A stretch of 64,000 bases of DNA from Streptomyces bathyalis (GCF_015910445.1 NZ_CP048882.1:3410001-3474000); one strand, 5' to 3'; numbered from the stretch's first letter, positions 53,102 to 61,937 are shown. Made by a program: numbers and translations. The notes: a model not told the origin generated them from the letters alone.

Positions 53102-53464
53102 GTGACCACCGAAGCGACGAACGAGGAACCCGCCGCGTGGCTGCGCGGTGTGATCGAACTGGCGGCCGCCGCCGTGCTCGCAGAGGGCGACAACCACGGC
53201 TATGCCGTGGCGCAGCGCCTCAACGAAGCGGGCTTCGGACGGATGAAGGGCGGGGTGCTCTATCCCGTCCTGGCGCGGCTGGAGTCCGAGGGGATCCTCA
53301 GCTCGACGTGGGCAGCGGGGGAAGGCGGACCGGGCCGCAAGGTCTACTCGCTCACCGCCTCCGGCTCCCGGTGGCTGGCGGAACAGAGCACCCGGTGGGG
53401 CCGCTTCGCCGAACGCATGGACCAGTTGCTGACCACCAACGTCCAGAAGGGCCGCACCACATGA
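53102..53464 (+). CDS. PadR-family transcriptional regulator
   Basis: A 120-residue PadR protein: winged helix-turn-helix 'AVAQRLNEAGFGRMKGGVLYPVLARLESEGIL' (about residues 37-68), a wing with 'GPGRKVYSLTASG' and a C-terminal dimerisation helix. Its GTG is probably the first base of the mRNA, as no ribosome site is present and a -10 lies seven bases upstream. Its stop overlaps the next start (ATGA), so it is coupled to the membrane protein it controls. Confidence 0.9.
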   Translation: MTTEATNEEPAAWLRGVIELAAAAVLAEGDNHGYAVAQRLNEAGFGRMKGGVLYPVLARLESEGILSSTWAAGEGGPGRKVYSLTASGSRWLAEQSTRWGRFAERMDQLLTTNVQKGRTT

Positions 53465-54537
53465 GCAGCACCACGGAAGAAGACATCGGCTGGGACGACG
53501 AGTTCACGACCGCCCTGATGCAGCGCGGCCTGGACGAGAAGACCGCCGAGGCCTGCGTGGCAGAAGCCGTCGCCCACTGCGAGGAGTCCGGAGAGAGCCT
53601 CCGGCAGGCGTTCGGCGATCCCGAGGAGTACGCGGACTCCGTCGCCACCAGCCGTATCCCCGTCTCGAAGCGTGCGCGGACGGACTACGACAACGTCACC
53701 ATGGACGAGTACTGGGGCGCGCCGCTGACGATGCCGGCCTACTACTTGTTCCTGGGCGGAATCCTCGCGTGGATCGGCGCGGGGCTGTGGATCCGGGTCA
53801 CGGTCGCCGGGCTCGTGGGGAGCGTCCTGCTCGGGGTCATCTGCGCCGTCCTGGGAGGGGCGCACTCCCTCCGCGCGGCCGGCCACCGGCGCGCCGCACT
53901 CGTCACGCTGTGCGTCGCGCTCGCACTCTCCGGCCCGACCGCCCTGGCCTTCTTCGAACTGCCCCACAACGGCTTGGGCCGGATACCCACTCCGACGCTC
54001 ATAGCCGTGGCCCTTCTTCTCAACTGGGTCGGCGAGAGACTGGAACGCCCGCACACGGCCGAGCGCAGAGCGATCGAGGCACTCCGGCGTCGTGCGACGC
54101 GGCGCGGCTCGGCCGCCTCCGGCGCACCCGACGCCCGCGAGACCCGCCGCTGGCTCGCGCACCTCCACGGGCTGCTCCGAGGGCGGCACCACGTCAGGCG
54201 CGGCGAGGCACGGCGTCTCGTCGCCGATGCGCGGCAGCACCTGGAGGCGTCCGGCACCCGCCCGCAGGACGAGTTCGGCGACGTGGAGCGGTACGCACTG
54301 AGCCTCGTGGAGGAGGGCGGCGCGAAGCGCCCCTCCCGCCAGGAGCTCAGCCTCTACAGGCGGTGGGGCCTCTTCGGGATCGCGGTGCTGCAACTCGCGC
54401 AGACACCCTGGGTCGACATCGGGTGGAGCAAGTGGGGCTTCCTGGCCGTGGCCGTGCTGACGGGATTCGGCCTCGTCCGCCACTACCGCAACAAGTCGCG
54501 GACGCGGACGGCGGGTTCGTCCCCGGACGGTCAGTGA
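53461..54537 (+). CDS. HAAS-like membrane protein coupled to PadR
   Basis: A 358-residue protein. The N-terminus has the acidic, helical pattern of the HAAS signalling domain ('AFGDPEEYADSVATS' about residues 45-60), which often follows PadR genes. Four membrane helices then occur ('YYLFLGGILAWIGAGLWIRV', 'AGLVGSVLLGVICAVLGGA', 'ALVTLCVALALSGPTALAFF', 'TLIAVALLLNWVGE'). A second HAAS-like repeat ('DVERYALSLVEEG') and one more helix follow. A sensor membrane partner, by analogy. Confidence 0.82.
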   Translation: MSSTTEEDIGWDDEFTTALMQRGLDEKTAEACVAEAVAHCEESGESLRQAFGDPEEYADSVATSRIPVSKRARTDYDNVTMDEYWGAPLTMPAYYLFLGGILAWIGAGLWIRVTVAGLVGSVLLGVICAVLGGAHSLRAAGHRRAALVTLCVALALSGPTALAFFELPHNGLGRIPTPTLIAVALLLNWVGERLERPHTAERRAIEALRRRATRRGSAASGAPDARETRRWLAHLHGLLRGRHHVRRGEARRLVADARQHLEASGTRPQDEFGDVERYALSLVEEGGAKRPSRQELSLYRRWGLFGIAVLQLAQTPWVDIGWSKWGFLAVAVLTGFGLVRHYRNKSRTRTAGSSPDGQ

Positions 54538-54563
54538 CCGGGCGGGCCGGGGCCGGGGGACGC

Positions 54564-54614
54564 GCATGAGACGGGGCCCCGTATGACACGGGGCCGCGCA
54601 TGACACGGGAGGGG
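54564..54614. repeat. 17-base tandem repeats, three imperfect copies
   Basis: GCATGAGACGGGGCCCC, GTATGACACGGGGCCGC and GCATGACACGGGAGGGG follow each other (54564-54580, 54581-54597, 54598-54614) between the membrane protein and the ATPase gene. Confidence 0.7.
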
Positions 54615-54682
54615 GCCGTCTCCGCGTCTCCATCGGGCGAACGGCTGAGCGGATGCCCTCCACCGGACTAGGCTCAGCTCCC

Positions 54683-55201
54683 GTGATCATCTGGCTGAAC
54701 GGAACATTCGGGGCGGGCAAGACCACCACCGCCGGGAAGCTGGCCGAACTCCTCCCGCAGGCACGGTTCTTCGACACCGAACAGGTCGGAGGCATGCTCG
54801 CTACCGTGCCGGACCTCCCCGAACTCGGGGACTTCCAGCACTGGCCGCCGTGGCGCCACCTCGTCGTCGAGACGGCCTCCCAACTCCTCGACTACGTGGG
54901 CGGAATCCTCGTCGTCCCCCAGACCGTCCTCGTGAAGCAGTACTGGGACGAGATCAGCACCGGCCTCGCCGAAGCCGGCATCGAGGTGCACCACTACGTG
55001 CTCCACACCGACCGCGACACCCTCGCCCACCGGATCGTCAACGACCGGCCGACGGGCCACGATTGGCGGCTGCGGCACCTCACCGACTACGAGGAGGCGC
55101 TGCCCTGGCTGCGTGACGCGGCGCAGATCGTGGACACGACGCACCGGCAGCCGAAAGACGTCGCGAAGGCGATCGCGGACGACGCGGGTGCGCTGGGCTG
55201 A
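54683..55201 (+). CDS. P-loop AAA/kinase-like protein
   Basis: A 172-residue single-domain P-loop protein. The Walker A is NGTFGAGKTTTAGKLA (about residues 6-21) right at the N-terminus. The size and 'IVDTTHRQPKDVAKAIADDAG' ending resemble small nucleoside or sugar kinases (AAA_33-like, phosphotransferase or antibiotic-modifying). Start GTG chosen since TAGGCT eight bases before resembles a -10, which would give a leaderless mRNA; an ATG ten codons earlier is possible. The substrate is unknown. Confidence 0.82.
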   Translation: MIIWLNGTFGAGKTTTAGKLAELLPQARFFDTEQVGGMLATVPDLPELGDFQHWPPWRHLVVETASQLLDYVGGILVVPQTVLVKQYWDEISTGLAEAGIEVHHYVLHTDRDTLAHRIVNDRPTGHDWRLRHLTDYEEALPWLRDAAQIVDTTHRQPKDVAKAIADDAGALG

Positions 55202-55288
55202 CCGCGGTCGGGAAACCGCAGCGGCGAGGGTGACGGCCGCATGGGAGCCGCCCCGGCGCCCGTCCGTGACCGCCCGCGTCATCCCCGG

Positions 55289-55828
55289 TCAGTCCTGCCG
55301 CCTCCGGTAGGCGGTCGCTGCGGCCCGGTCGTTGCACCTGTCGCAGCAGTAGCGGCGAGTGCGTGCGCGACTGCGGTCGACGAACACGCACCGGCACGGA
55401 TCCGCCCGGCACACCCCTGTGCGCTTCGTGCCGTGGCGGACGAGGTGCGCGGCAAGGGCGGCGAGCAGCCGCGTGCGCATCGCGTCCATCCCCTGCTGGT
55501 CACGGCCCCAGCCCCAGCGGGCCACCCCTGAACCCTCGGCGTCCTCGACGAGCCGCGCGGGGACGACCGCGTCGCGGAGCAACGGGTCGAGCACGCTCAC
55601 CGCTTCGGCGACGGTGCCCGCCGCGAAGACCGGAGCGAGCTCCGCACTCAGTTTCCCGAGCGCGGGCAGATCGTCCTCGGACAGCTCCGCGGACAGTTCG
55701 TGGCCTTCCAGCCTCCTCAGGACGTCGGCCCCGGATCTCACGTCGGTCAGGGTCCCGTCCGTGCCGGCGAGCGTGAAGGCGTTGACCAGTTCGACCGCCA
55801 GATCGAGGTCGAGCTCCGACTCCTCCAT
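55289..55828 (-). CDS. CGNR-type zinc-finger transcription factor
   Basis: A 179-residue protein of the ABATE/CGNR class. The N-terminal half is the helical ABATE domain ('LDLAVELVNAFTLAGTDGTLTDV'), and the C-terminal CGNR zinc finger has 'GVCRADPCRCVFVDRSRARTRRYCCDRCNDRAAATAYRRR' with four to five cysteines; here the CGNR tetrad reads CNDR. The ATG is preferred over a GTG two codons upstream. Divergent from the MFS exporter gene that it probably controls. Confidence 0.88.
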   Translation of the reverse strand: MEESELDLDLAVELVNAFTLAGTDGTLTDVRSGADVLRRLEGHELSAELSEDDLPALGKLSAELAPVFAAGTVAEAVSVLDPLLRDAVVPARLVEDAEGSGVARWGWGRDQQGMDAMRTRLLAALAAHLVRHGTKRTGVCRADPCRCVFVDRSRARTRRYCCDRCNDRAAATAYRRRQD

Positions 55829-55878
55829 GATCACCCCGCATCAGTCTTGTTCAAGGAAATACTACTTGCTTCAATGGC

Positions 55879-55908
55879 ATCAGTAGCTTTCTATAGATCA
55901 CTACTGAT
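55879..55908. promoter_or_regulatory. Inverted repeat in the CGNR-MFS intergenic region
   Basis: ATCAGTAG (55879-55886) and CTACTGAT (55901-55908) are perfectly complementary with a 14-base gap that holds TATAGA (55892-55897), a rightward -10 candidate with TTCAAT (55870-55875) 16 bases before. The likely CGNR operator. Confidence 0.6.
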
Positions 55909-55927
55909 GTTCGTCGAAGGAGTCCCC

Positions 55928-57364
55928 GTGGTGACTGCCCCTCCGCGGCAGGAGCGCCGGCCCCGCAGGCCACTGGCCCCGTGGGCGCTGACCGTGTGCG
56001 TACTGGGCGGGCAGGTCATGGCCACGCTCGACACCTCGATCGTCAACGTGGCCGGGCCGAGCGTTCAGCGGGATCTGCGACTGTCTGGCGCGGACCTGCA
56101 ACTGGCCGTCTACTCCTACGTGTTGGCCTATGCGGTCGGCCTGATCATCGGTGCCCGGCTGGGCGGACGGCACGGATACGGGCGGGTGTTCGCGTGGGCG
56201 GTCGTGCTGTTCACCGTCAGCTCGCTCGCCTGCGGGCTGGCGGTCTCACCCTCGATGCTGGTCGCGGCACGCACCGTCCAGGGGCTGGGCGCCGCCCTGC
56301 TCGTACCGCAGGTCCTCTCCCTGCTTCAGATCACCTTCGAGGGCGAGAAGCGGCGCCGCGCGCTGAGCCTGTACGGCATGGTGCTCGCCATCGGTGTGGC
56401 CGCCGGGCAGGTGCTCGGCGGGCTCCTGGTCGGCGCGGACCTGTTCGGCATGGAGTGGCGGCCGGTCTTCCTGGTCAACGTTCCCGTCGGCCTCGCCGTG
56501 CTGGCCTGGTCCGCCGGACGGCTCCCCCAGGGGCCGGCATCGGGCGAGCGGCGGCTCGACCTGCCCGGAGCAGCGGTACTCGCCGGGGGCGTCCTGATGC
56601 TCGTCGTGCCCCTCACATTCGGCGCGGGGGCGGGCTGGCCCTGGTGGTGCTGGCCGTCGCTGGCCGCGGGCGCGCTCGCGCTGATGCTCTTCGGCATGTA
56701 CGAGGCACGCCTGGCCAGGACGGGACGCGAGCCGCTGATCGACCCCGCGCTTCTGTCGCCGCCGGAGGTCCGGGCGGGGCTCGTGGGGATCTTCACCATG
56801 ATGAGCTGCTTCGGAGGGCTGCTGTTCACCACGGCGCTGCACCTCCAGACCGTGCTGCTCTACAGTCCCCTGCGGTCCGGGCTCACCTTCGCCGCGTACT
56901 CCGCCGGATTCGCCACGGCGTCCCTGACCTGGTCCCGGCTGCCGTCCGCCTGGCATCCGCGCGTTCCCGGTGCTTCGTTCGCGGCGATGGCCCTCGCCAC
57001 CGGCCTCCTTTCGCTCGCCGTCGCCGGTCAGGGCTGGCCCTGGCAGGCGACGGCGCTGCTCGTGATGGCAGGGGCCGGCCACGGGGCCGGGTTCGGCGCC
57101 CTCATGCAGCGGACTGCGGGCAGCGTCCGCACCGAACACGCCGCGGACGTCAGCGGAGTCGTGGCCACCGTCATCCAGCTCTCGATCGTCTCCGGCATCG
57201 CCGCAGCAGGAACGCTGTATCTGTGGAGCACGTCGGCAGCGACGCAACTGCCGCCCATGTCTTTGACGTTCTTGTCCGTGGCGGCGGTCCTCACCGTCGT
57301 CGGCACAGCGGTGCCCGTCTTCACGGCCCACCGGCGCCGAGGATCGGCCGGCCCGAGGGCGTGA
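55928..57364 (+). CDS. MFS drug exporter (DHA2/EmrB-like, 14 helices)
   Basis: A 478-residue major facilitator. 'LTVCVLGGQVMATLDTSIVNVAGPSVQRDL' is helix 1 with the DHA2 motif, 'GARLGGRHGYGRVF' motif A and 'GVAAGQVLGGLLVGADLFGMEWRPVFLVNVPVG' motif C of proton-coupled antiporters. The start GTG follows GAAGGAG at 55917-55922; a longer reading frame upstream overlaps the regulatory region. It is divergent from the CGNR regulator. Confidence 0.9.
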   Translation: MVTAPPRQERRPRRPLAPWALTVCVLGGQVMATLDTSIVNVAGPSVQRDLRLSGADLQLAVYSYVLAYAVGLIIGARLGGRHGYGRVFAWAVVLFTVSSLACGLAVSPSMLVAARTVQGLGAALLVPQVLSLLQITFEGEKRRRALSLYGMVLAIGVAAGQVLGGLLVGADLFGMEWRPVFLVNVPVGLAVLAWSAGRLPQGPASGERRLDLPGAAVLAGGVLMLVVPLTFGAGAGWPWWCWPSLAAGALALMLFGMYEARLARTGREPLIDPALLSPPEVRAGLVGIFTMMSCFGGLLFTTALHLQTVLLYSPLRSGLTFAAYSAGFATASLTWSRLPSAWHPRVPGASFAAMALATGLLSLAVAGQGWPWQATALLVMAGAGHGAGFGALMQRTAGSVRTEHAADVSGVVATVIQLSIVSGIAAAGTLYLWSTSAATQLPPMSLTFLSVAAVLTVVGTAVPVFTAHRRRGSAGPRA

Positions 57365-57490
57365 TGCCTGGCGGCGAAGCGGACGAATGCCCGGCAAGGA
57401 CCTCATCAAATCCTCATGGTGGGCCTGTGAGCCTTCGTGTCCGGCGGGCGGAGAGGCCGCACGCGTGCGGTGGACGTGAGGGAGAGGGGC

Positions 57491-58105
57491 ATGGCCGAGC
57501 AGTTCGTGGACATCACCGACGAGGAGTTCGGTCCGGAGAGCCGGATGGACACGTTGCGGCGCTGGTTCAGCGGGCCTCCCCGGTGGCTCTTCGGGACGGT
57601 GACCGGGGTGAACGCCGTGCTCACCCTGGTGGTGAACTCCGTCCCCGACGGGTTCTTCCTGCTCTGGCTGCTGACGTACAAGGTGTGGCTGGGACTCGTC
57701 CTCGCCTTCGCCGCCCGTCTCGCCCTCACGCTGGCGACGGACGGCGGTCTGCGCGGGGTCCTGCGCGACTGGGCCCGGTGGGCGGCCGTGCCGGCGGTCG
57801 CGACCGTCGCGGTGGTCCTGGTGAGCACCGGGGCGCCGTTGCGTGCCGGACTCCACCTCGCCAAACCGACGATGACCGAGTTCGCCACTGACCGGGACGC
57901 CCGGGAGCCCGCCTGGATCGGACCGTACCCCGTGGAGCGGGCCGAGCGTCTCGACGGCGGAGGGGCGCGGTTCCTGATCAAGTACGCCGGTTTCCTTGAC
58001 GGTTCGGGCTTCGTCTACAACCCCGGCGGGCCGCCTCCGCGGATCGGTGAGGACTTCTACGAGCATCTTCACGGGCCGTGGTACGCCTGGGACGAGAGCT
58101 GGTGA
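57491..58105 (+). CDS. Membrane protein, two to three helices, beside two-component system
   Basis: A 204-residue protein with hydrophobic segments at about residues 30-90 ('WLFGTVTGVNAVLTLVVNSVPDGFFLLWLLTYKVWLGLVLAFAARLALTLA') and 'WAAVPAVATVAVVLVSTGAP' (about 97-116). A C-terminal soluble domain ends 'FVYNPGGPPPRIGEDFYEHLHGPWYAWDESW', acidic/aromatic. Start ATG after GAGGGAGAGGGG. It precedes a response regulator by 25 bases and so may be its sensory accessory. No family assigned. Confidence 0.7.
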   Translation: MAEQFVDITDEEFGPESRMDTLRRWFSGPPRWLFGTVTGVNAVLTLVVNSVPDGFFLLWLLTYKVWLGLVLAFAARLALTLATDGGLRGVLRDWARWAAVPAVATVAVVLVSTGAPLRAGLHLAKPTMTEFATDRDAREPAWIGPYPVERAERLDGGGARFLIKYAGFLDGSGFVYNPGGPPPRIGEDFYEHLHGPWYAWDESW

Positions 58106-58130
58106 CGGCCGCGGCCCGAGGGTGCGAGTC

Positions 58131-58832
58131 ATGAGGATTCTTCTGCTCGAGGACGACCGGGACCTGGCCGGTGCCGTCCGTGACGCCCTGAAGCGTTCGG
58201 GATTCGCCGTGGACACGGTGGAGACGCTGGCCGCCGCGGACGAGACCCTCTCCGTCAACAGCTATGACGCGGCCGTCTTCGACCGGTTGGTGCGCGACGG
58301 GGACTCCGTCGATCTGGTCCGCCGGTACCGGGAGTGCGGCTGGCTGCTGCCGGTGCTCTTCCTGACTGCCCGCGACGGGCTCGCCGACCGCGTCGAGGGG
58401 TTCGACGCCGGGGGCGACGACTACCTGGTCAAGCCGTTCGCGGTGCCCGAACTCGTGGTGCGGGTGCGCAGCCTGTGCCGGCGGGCGGGCACCATGCGGG
58501 CGGCGGTGGTGACCATCGGGGACGTGACGGTCGACTCGGCCCGGCACGAGGTGTTCCGGGCGGGCGTCCAACTCACCCTCACCCCGAAGGAGTTCGCCGT
58601 CCTCGAAGTGCTCGCCGCGAGCCAGGGCGTCGCGGTCAGCCGCGCGGACCTCGTCGAGCACTGCTGGGACGAGATGGCCGACCCGGTCTCCAACGTCGTG
58701 GACGTGGTGGTCGCGCAGCTGCGCCGCAAGCTGGGCGAGCCGGCGGTGGTGCGCACGGTGCGGGGCGTCGGCTACCGGCTGGACGCGGCGGAGGAGAGTC
58801 CGTCAGGCCCCGCGGCGCGAGGCCTGACGTGA
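58131..58832 (+). CDS. OmpR-family DNA-binding response regulator
   Basis: A 233-residue regulator. The receiver domain has the acidic pair in 'ILLLEDDRDL' (D8, D9), phosphoacceptor Asp51 in 'AAVFDRLV' and Lys in 'YLVKPF' (about 101). The C-terminal winged helix is OmpR/PhoB-like ('LTPKEFAVLEVLAASQGVAVSRADLVEHCWD', then 'VRTVRGVGYRL'). Its stop overlaps the histidine-kinase GTG by four bases. Confidence 0.92.
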   Translation: MRILLLEDDRDLAGAVRDALKRSGFAVDTVETLAAADETLSVNSYDAAVFDRLVRDGDSVDLVRRYRECGWLLPVLFLTARDGLADRVEGFDAGGDDYLVKPFAVPELVVRVRSLCRRAGTMRAAVVTIGDVTVDSARHEVFRAGVQLTLTPKEFAVLEVLAASQGVAVSRADLVEHCWDEMADPVSNVVDVVVAQLRRKLGEPAVVRTVRGVGYRLDAAEESPSGPAARGLT

Positions 58833-59827
58833 AGGGCGGGCGGGGACCGGGGCCCGCGCCGATTCCGCCGCAACGCTCGCTGCGCCGGCTGCGCTGGTCG
58901 CTGACCGTGTGGTTCACCCTCGTCCTCGCGGTGGTGCTCACGGTGACGGTGGTGGCCGTCTCCGCCGTGGCCGCACCGGGCTATGCGTCGAGATCTGGCG
59001 GAGGGGGCGCCGAACTGGGCTGGTCCCTCGCCGTGTTGGGCGGGCTGGCGGTGGCGCTCTTCGCACCGGTCGCCTGGATACTGCTCGGGTACGTGCTGGC
59101 GCCGGTGTCGCATTCGCTGAGCGCACAGGAGTCCTTCCTCGGAACCGCCGCCCACGACCTGAAGACGCCCCTGGCCACCCTTGGCGCGCTCCTGGAGACC
59201 GCCCGCCGCGACCCCGACGCGGACGCACGCGACGACGCGCTGGAGCGGGCCGCCCGACTCGCGCACCGCAGCGGCGACACGATGGAGGACCTGCTGCTGC
59301 GAGCCCGGCTGACCGCCGGTGTGATCGAGGCGAGCCGCCGTCCCGTGCGTCTCGATCTGCTTGTCGAGCGCGTCATCGCCGACCTGGCGGGCACGGAACT
59401 GGCGGGCACGGAACTGGCGGGCACCGGGCCCGGATCCGGCACGGACGACGGGGGGACCACGCGGCTGTCGGTCGACCTGGACGGTCACAGCATCACGATG
59501 AGAGCGACGCCCACGGTCGCCTTGATCGATCCTGCCCTGGCGGAGCGGGCCGCCTCCAACCTCGTCCACAACGCGCTGCGGCACGGGCACTTGCCCGGCC
59601 GCCCGGCCCGGATCGAGGTGACCGTGGAGGCGGACGGCGACCGCGCCCTGATCACGGTCGGCGACGAGGGGCCGGGGCTTCGGCCACCCGTTGCCCGTAC
59701 GGGGCTCGGCCTGTCGGTCGTCCGATGGTGCGTCCACGCCCACGGCGGCGCGCTGCTTCTGGGGACGGGCCCCGAGCCGGGCACGCGAATCCGGCTCTCC
59801 CTTCCGTTGAACGGATGCAGCCGTTGA
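58829..59827 (+). CDS. Sensor histidine kinase
   Basis: A 332-residue kinase with two membrane helices (about residues 20-50 and 65-90) and a very short extracytoplasmic loop. The H-box FLGTAAHDLKTPLATLGALLE carries the phosphoacceptor histidine (about residue 110); the N-box is 'ASNLVHNALRHG' and G1/G2 'VGDEGPGLR', 'TGLGLSVVRW'. An internal 15-base repeat (three LAGTE copies, about residues 186-199) lengthens the kinase linker. GTG overlaps the regulator stop. Confidence 0.92.
   Translation: MKGGRGPGPAPIPPQRSLRRLRWSLTVWFTLVLAVVLTVTVVAVSAVAAPGYASRSGGGGAELGWSLAVLGGLAVALFAPVAWILLGYVLAPVSHSLSAQESFLGTAAHDLKTPLATLGALLETARRDPDADARDDALERAARLAHRSGDTMEDLLLRARLTAGVIEASRRPVRLDLLVERVIADLAGTELAGTELAGTGPGSGTDDGGTTRLSVDLDGHSITMRATPTVALIDPALAERAASNLVHNALRHGHLPGRPARIEVTVEADGDRALITVGDEGPGLRPPVARTGLGLSVVRWCVHAHGGALLLGTGPEPGTRIRLSLPLNGCSR
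59384..59428 (+). repeat. 15-base in-frame tandem repeat in the histidine kinase
   Basis: CTGGCGGGCACGGAA repeated three times (third partial), encoding LAGTE-LAGTE-LAGT between the dimerisation and ATPase domains. Confidence 0.8.
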
Positions 59828-59893
59828 ACGGATAGCAGCCGTTGAGCGGATGCGGCACCTGAACGGCTGCGGCACCTGAACGGATAGCAGCCG
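59807..59893. repeat. Five imperfect 17-18-base tandem repeats
   Basis: Units beginning TTGAACGGATGCAGCCG (59807-59823), then 59824-59841, 59842-59859, 59860-59876 and 59877-59893; each has TGAACGG-like start and GCAGCC or GCGGCACC end. The first unit overlaps the last codons of the histidine kinase gene, so the array probably arose by duplication of its 3' end. Confidence 0.8.
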
Positions 59894-60168
59894 GACGCCG
59901 GGCCGTCGGCGGAAGCGGCACGTCCATGCAACTGCGCCGCCACAGAACAGTAACTCCCATAGCGCGCAACATTGTTGATGCGATTCCAACGGCGCACTGT
60001 GGCATTCTTGGCGCCTGCACTCGCGCCCCCCACGCCGTGACCCCGAGCGCCGTTTCACGCTGCCCTCCCCCTCTGCAAGGAGGGGGCTCCGTACGAGCGC
60101 CCTTTCGTCACTCCTGCATCACACCGCACCACGGTTCTTTCACTGCGATCACGGAGGAGAGTCCCAGG
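59828..60168. other. Intergenic region upstream of the first TTA lipoprotein gene
   Basis: A 341-base gap: the repeat array (to 59893), the palindrome CAACATTGTTG (59967-59977) and a hairpin CCCCCTC (60067-60073) / GAGGGGG (60080-60086). The last probably belongs to the 5' leader of the lipoprotein gene. No gene seen. Confidence 0.5.
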
Positions 60169-61104
60169 ATGATCGGAACTCGGCGATTAGGACTTCAGGC
60201 TGTCATATGCCTGTGCGCTCTGGGCACGCTCGCCGCCGCCTGTGGAAGTCCGGAAGAGCAAGGGAAACAGGGTGGGGGCGAGCCTTCTCAAGCTGCTGAA
60301 TCCCTCTTCGATCAGCCGTCCGTGAAGATCGAGGTGATGAAGGGACTTCCCGGCTTCAGCACACGCAGCAGCTCGGAGTACGAGTACGCGGGCTTCGACA
60401 TCGCCCTGTCCGACTTCCTCGCCAGCCGACTGGACTTCGAGAAGTACGCTCACGACGTCCCGGCCGGCGAACGCGAGCAGAGACTGATCGACCACGACGC
60501 CGATCTCGCCATCGCGACCTATACGGTCACCGACGCCCGTGACGAGAAGATCGACTTCACCGCCCCCTACCTCAAGACCTATCAGGGAGTCCTCGTCGGC
60601 AAGGACAACACCGACATCAACAAGGTGGCGGACCTGGAGGACAAGCGCGTGTGCAGCGCCGAGGGCTCGACGACCGATCCGAACGCCGCCAGGAAAAAGG
60701 ACCAGTTGAAGGAGGCGCTCGGCGCCGAGGCCAAGATCGGGCTGCGCAAGGACTACAAGACGTGCGTCAAGGAACTGCGGAGCGGGAACTTCGAGGCCGT
60801 GTGGACGGACAAGGTACTGCTGGAAGGATTCGCGCAGACCTCCCCGTACAGCGAAGACGTGAAGCTCGTCAATGGCATCACCATCGAGAACCGTCAGTTC
60901 TACGCGATAGGCATCAGGGAGGGTCACGAACAGGACTGCCGGAAGATCAACGACAAACTGGAGGACTTCCTCCACGAGAGCTGGCGCGAGACCTTCCGTA
61001 ACTACTTCCCGGGGATCGCCGGGGACCAGACCTTCGAGCAGCAGTACAAGCCCACGGAACGTGAGTTCAAGGCGTACAGAAAACAATCCTGCGGCAAGGA
61101 CTGA
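60169..61104 (+). CDS. Amino-acid-binding-type (SBP_bac_3) lipoprotein with TTA codon
   Basis: A 311-residue lipoprotein (lipobox LAAAC, Cys25). The mature part is a family 3 solute-binding domain: 'YAGFDIALSDFLASRL', 'LAIATYTVTDARDEKIDFTAPYLKTYQGVLVGKDN', 'EAVWTDKVLLEGFAQ'. Codon 7 (60187-60189) is TTA, the rare leucine codon decoded only by bldA tRNA in Streptomyces. GGAGGAG precedes the ATG. No permease or ATPase gene is present; its paralogue lies at 61938. Confidence 0.9.
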   Translation: MIGTRRLGLQAVICLCALGTLAAACGSPEEQGKQGGGEPSQAAESLFDQPSVKIEVMKGLPGFSTRSSSEYEYAGFDIALSDFLASRLDFEKYAHDVPAGEREQRLIDHDADLAIATYTVTDARDEKIDFTAPYLKTYQGVLVGKDNTDINKVADLEDKRVCSAEGSTTDPNAARKKDQLKEALGAEAKIGLRKDYKTCVKELRSGNFEAVWTDKVLLEGFAQTSPYSEDVKLVNGITIENRQFYAIGIREGHEQDCRKINDKLEDFLHESWRETFRNYFPGIAGDQTFEQQYKPTEREFKAYRKQSCGKD

Positions 61105-61195
61105 ACGTGGCCCGGAACAGCCTCAGCAGAGGTGACGCGACAACGGCTCGGGCCAGTGCTACGACGCCATGGGATTTTCGTTCTCGGGGGCTCGC

Positions 61196-61867
61196 ATGAC
61201 CGCGCAGGGACCAGGAAGTCCTGGCAGCGAAAGACCGCCCGGACCGGAGAGCACGCGCCAACTGTGGACGCTGTTCCTCGTGTACCTGACGCCGTTCGCC
61301 CTTGCCGCGGTCGTGGTGCTCTGGGCAGCCTTCGCAGGCCACGACTTCGGCGCCATGGCCACCGTCGTCGCTGCGCTCGTCACCGTCCTGCCCGCCATGG
61401 AGTGGGTGGGCCGCCGGGACGACCGTATCCAGGTGACCCGGAACAGGCAGATCTTCCTCGCCGCCCTGGGCGTCGCCGTCACAGGAGCCGCTGTGACGGC
61501 GTTCGCGCTCTCGACGGCGTCGGAGGACGTCACAGGGCGCTCGCACCTGCTGCATGCGAAAGACATGAACGACGGAGCGACGGCGCAGCTGAACGTCGAC
61601 GCCGAACCATCGAACGGCAAACTCGAGTTGACGCTCTCGGCCGAGGACAACGCCGACGGTGCCGGTACTTCCTGCGTGCCCACGAGCCGACTCCGCTTCC
61701 ACGGCACCGACCTCGCCGGGGAGAGCACCGTCGATCTGGATGACGTGGTGACGAAGACCCTGCCTGTTCGCGCGAACGGACCGCGGGTGCGACTGACGAT
61801 CACCTTGGAGAGCGGCAGCGGCCTCTGCCAAGTCGATCTCACGCTCAAGAGCGTCAACTACCCCTGA
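61196..61867 (+). CDS. Membrane protein between the two lipoprotein genes
   Basis: A 223-residue protein with a proline-rich cytoplasmic start, two close membrane helices (about residues 25-48 'LFLVYLTPFALAAVVVLWAAF' and 52-72), a third at about 85-105 and an extracytoplasmic C-terminal domain of about 110 residues with Cys in 'GTSCVPTSRL' and 'SGLCQVDL', beta-rich. No family recognised. Start is the second ATG, 27 bases after the first. Confidence 0.65.
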   Translation: MTAQGPGSPGSERPPGPESTRQLWTLFLVYLTPFALAAVVVLWAAFAGHDFGAMATVVAALVTVLPAMEWVGRRDDRIQVTRNRQIFLAALGVAVTGAAVTAFALSTASEDVTGRSHLLHAKDMNDGATAQLNVDAEPSNGKLELTLSAEDNADGAGTSCVPTSRLRFHGTDLAGESTVDLDDVVTKTLPVRANGPRVRLTITLESGSGLCQVDLTLKSVNYP

Positions 61868-61937
61868 CCGCCTGCCGATTCCGCGCCCAGCCGTAAAGGC
61901 CGTACCCACCGAAGCCCGCCACAAGGAGACAGCCGAA

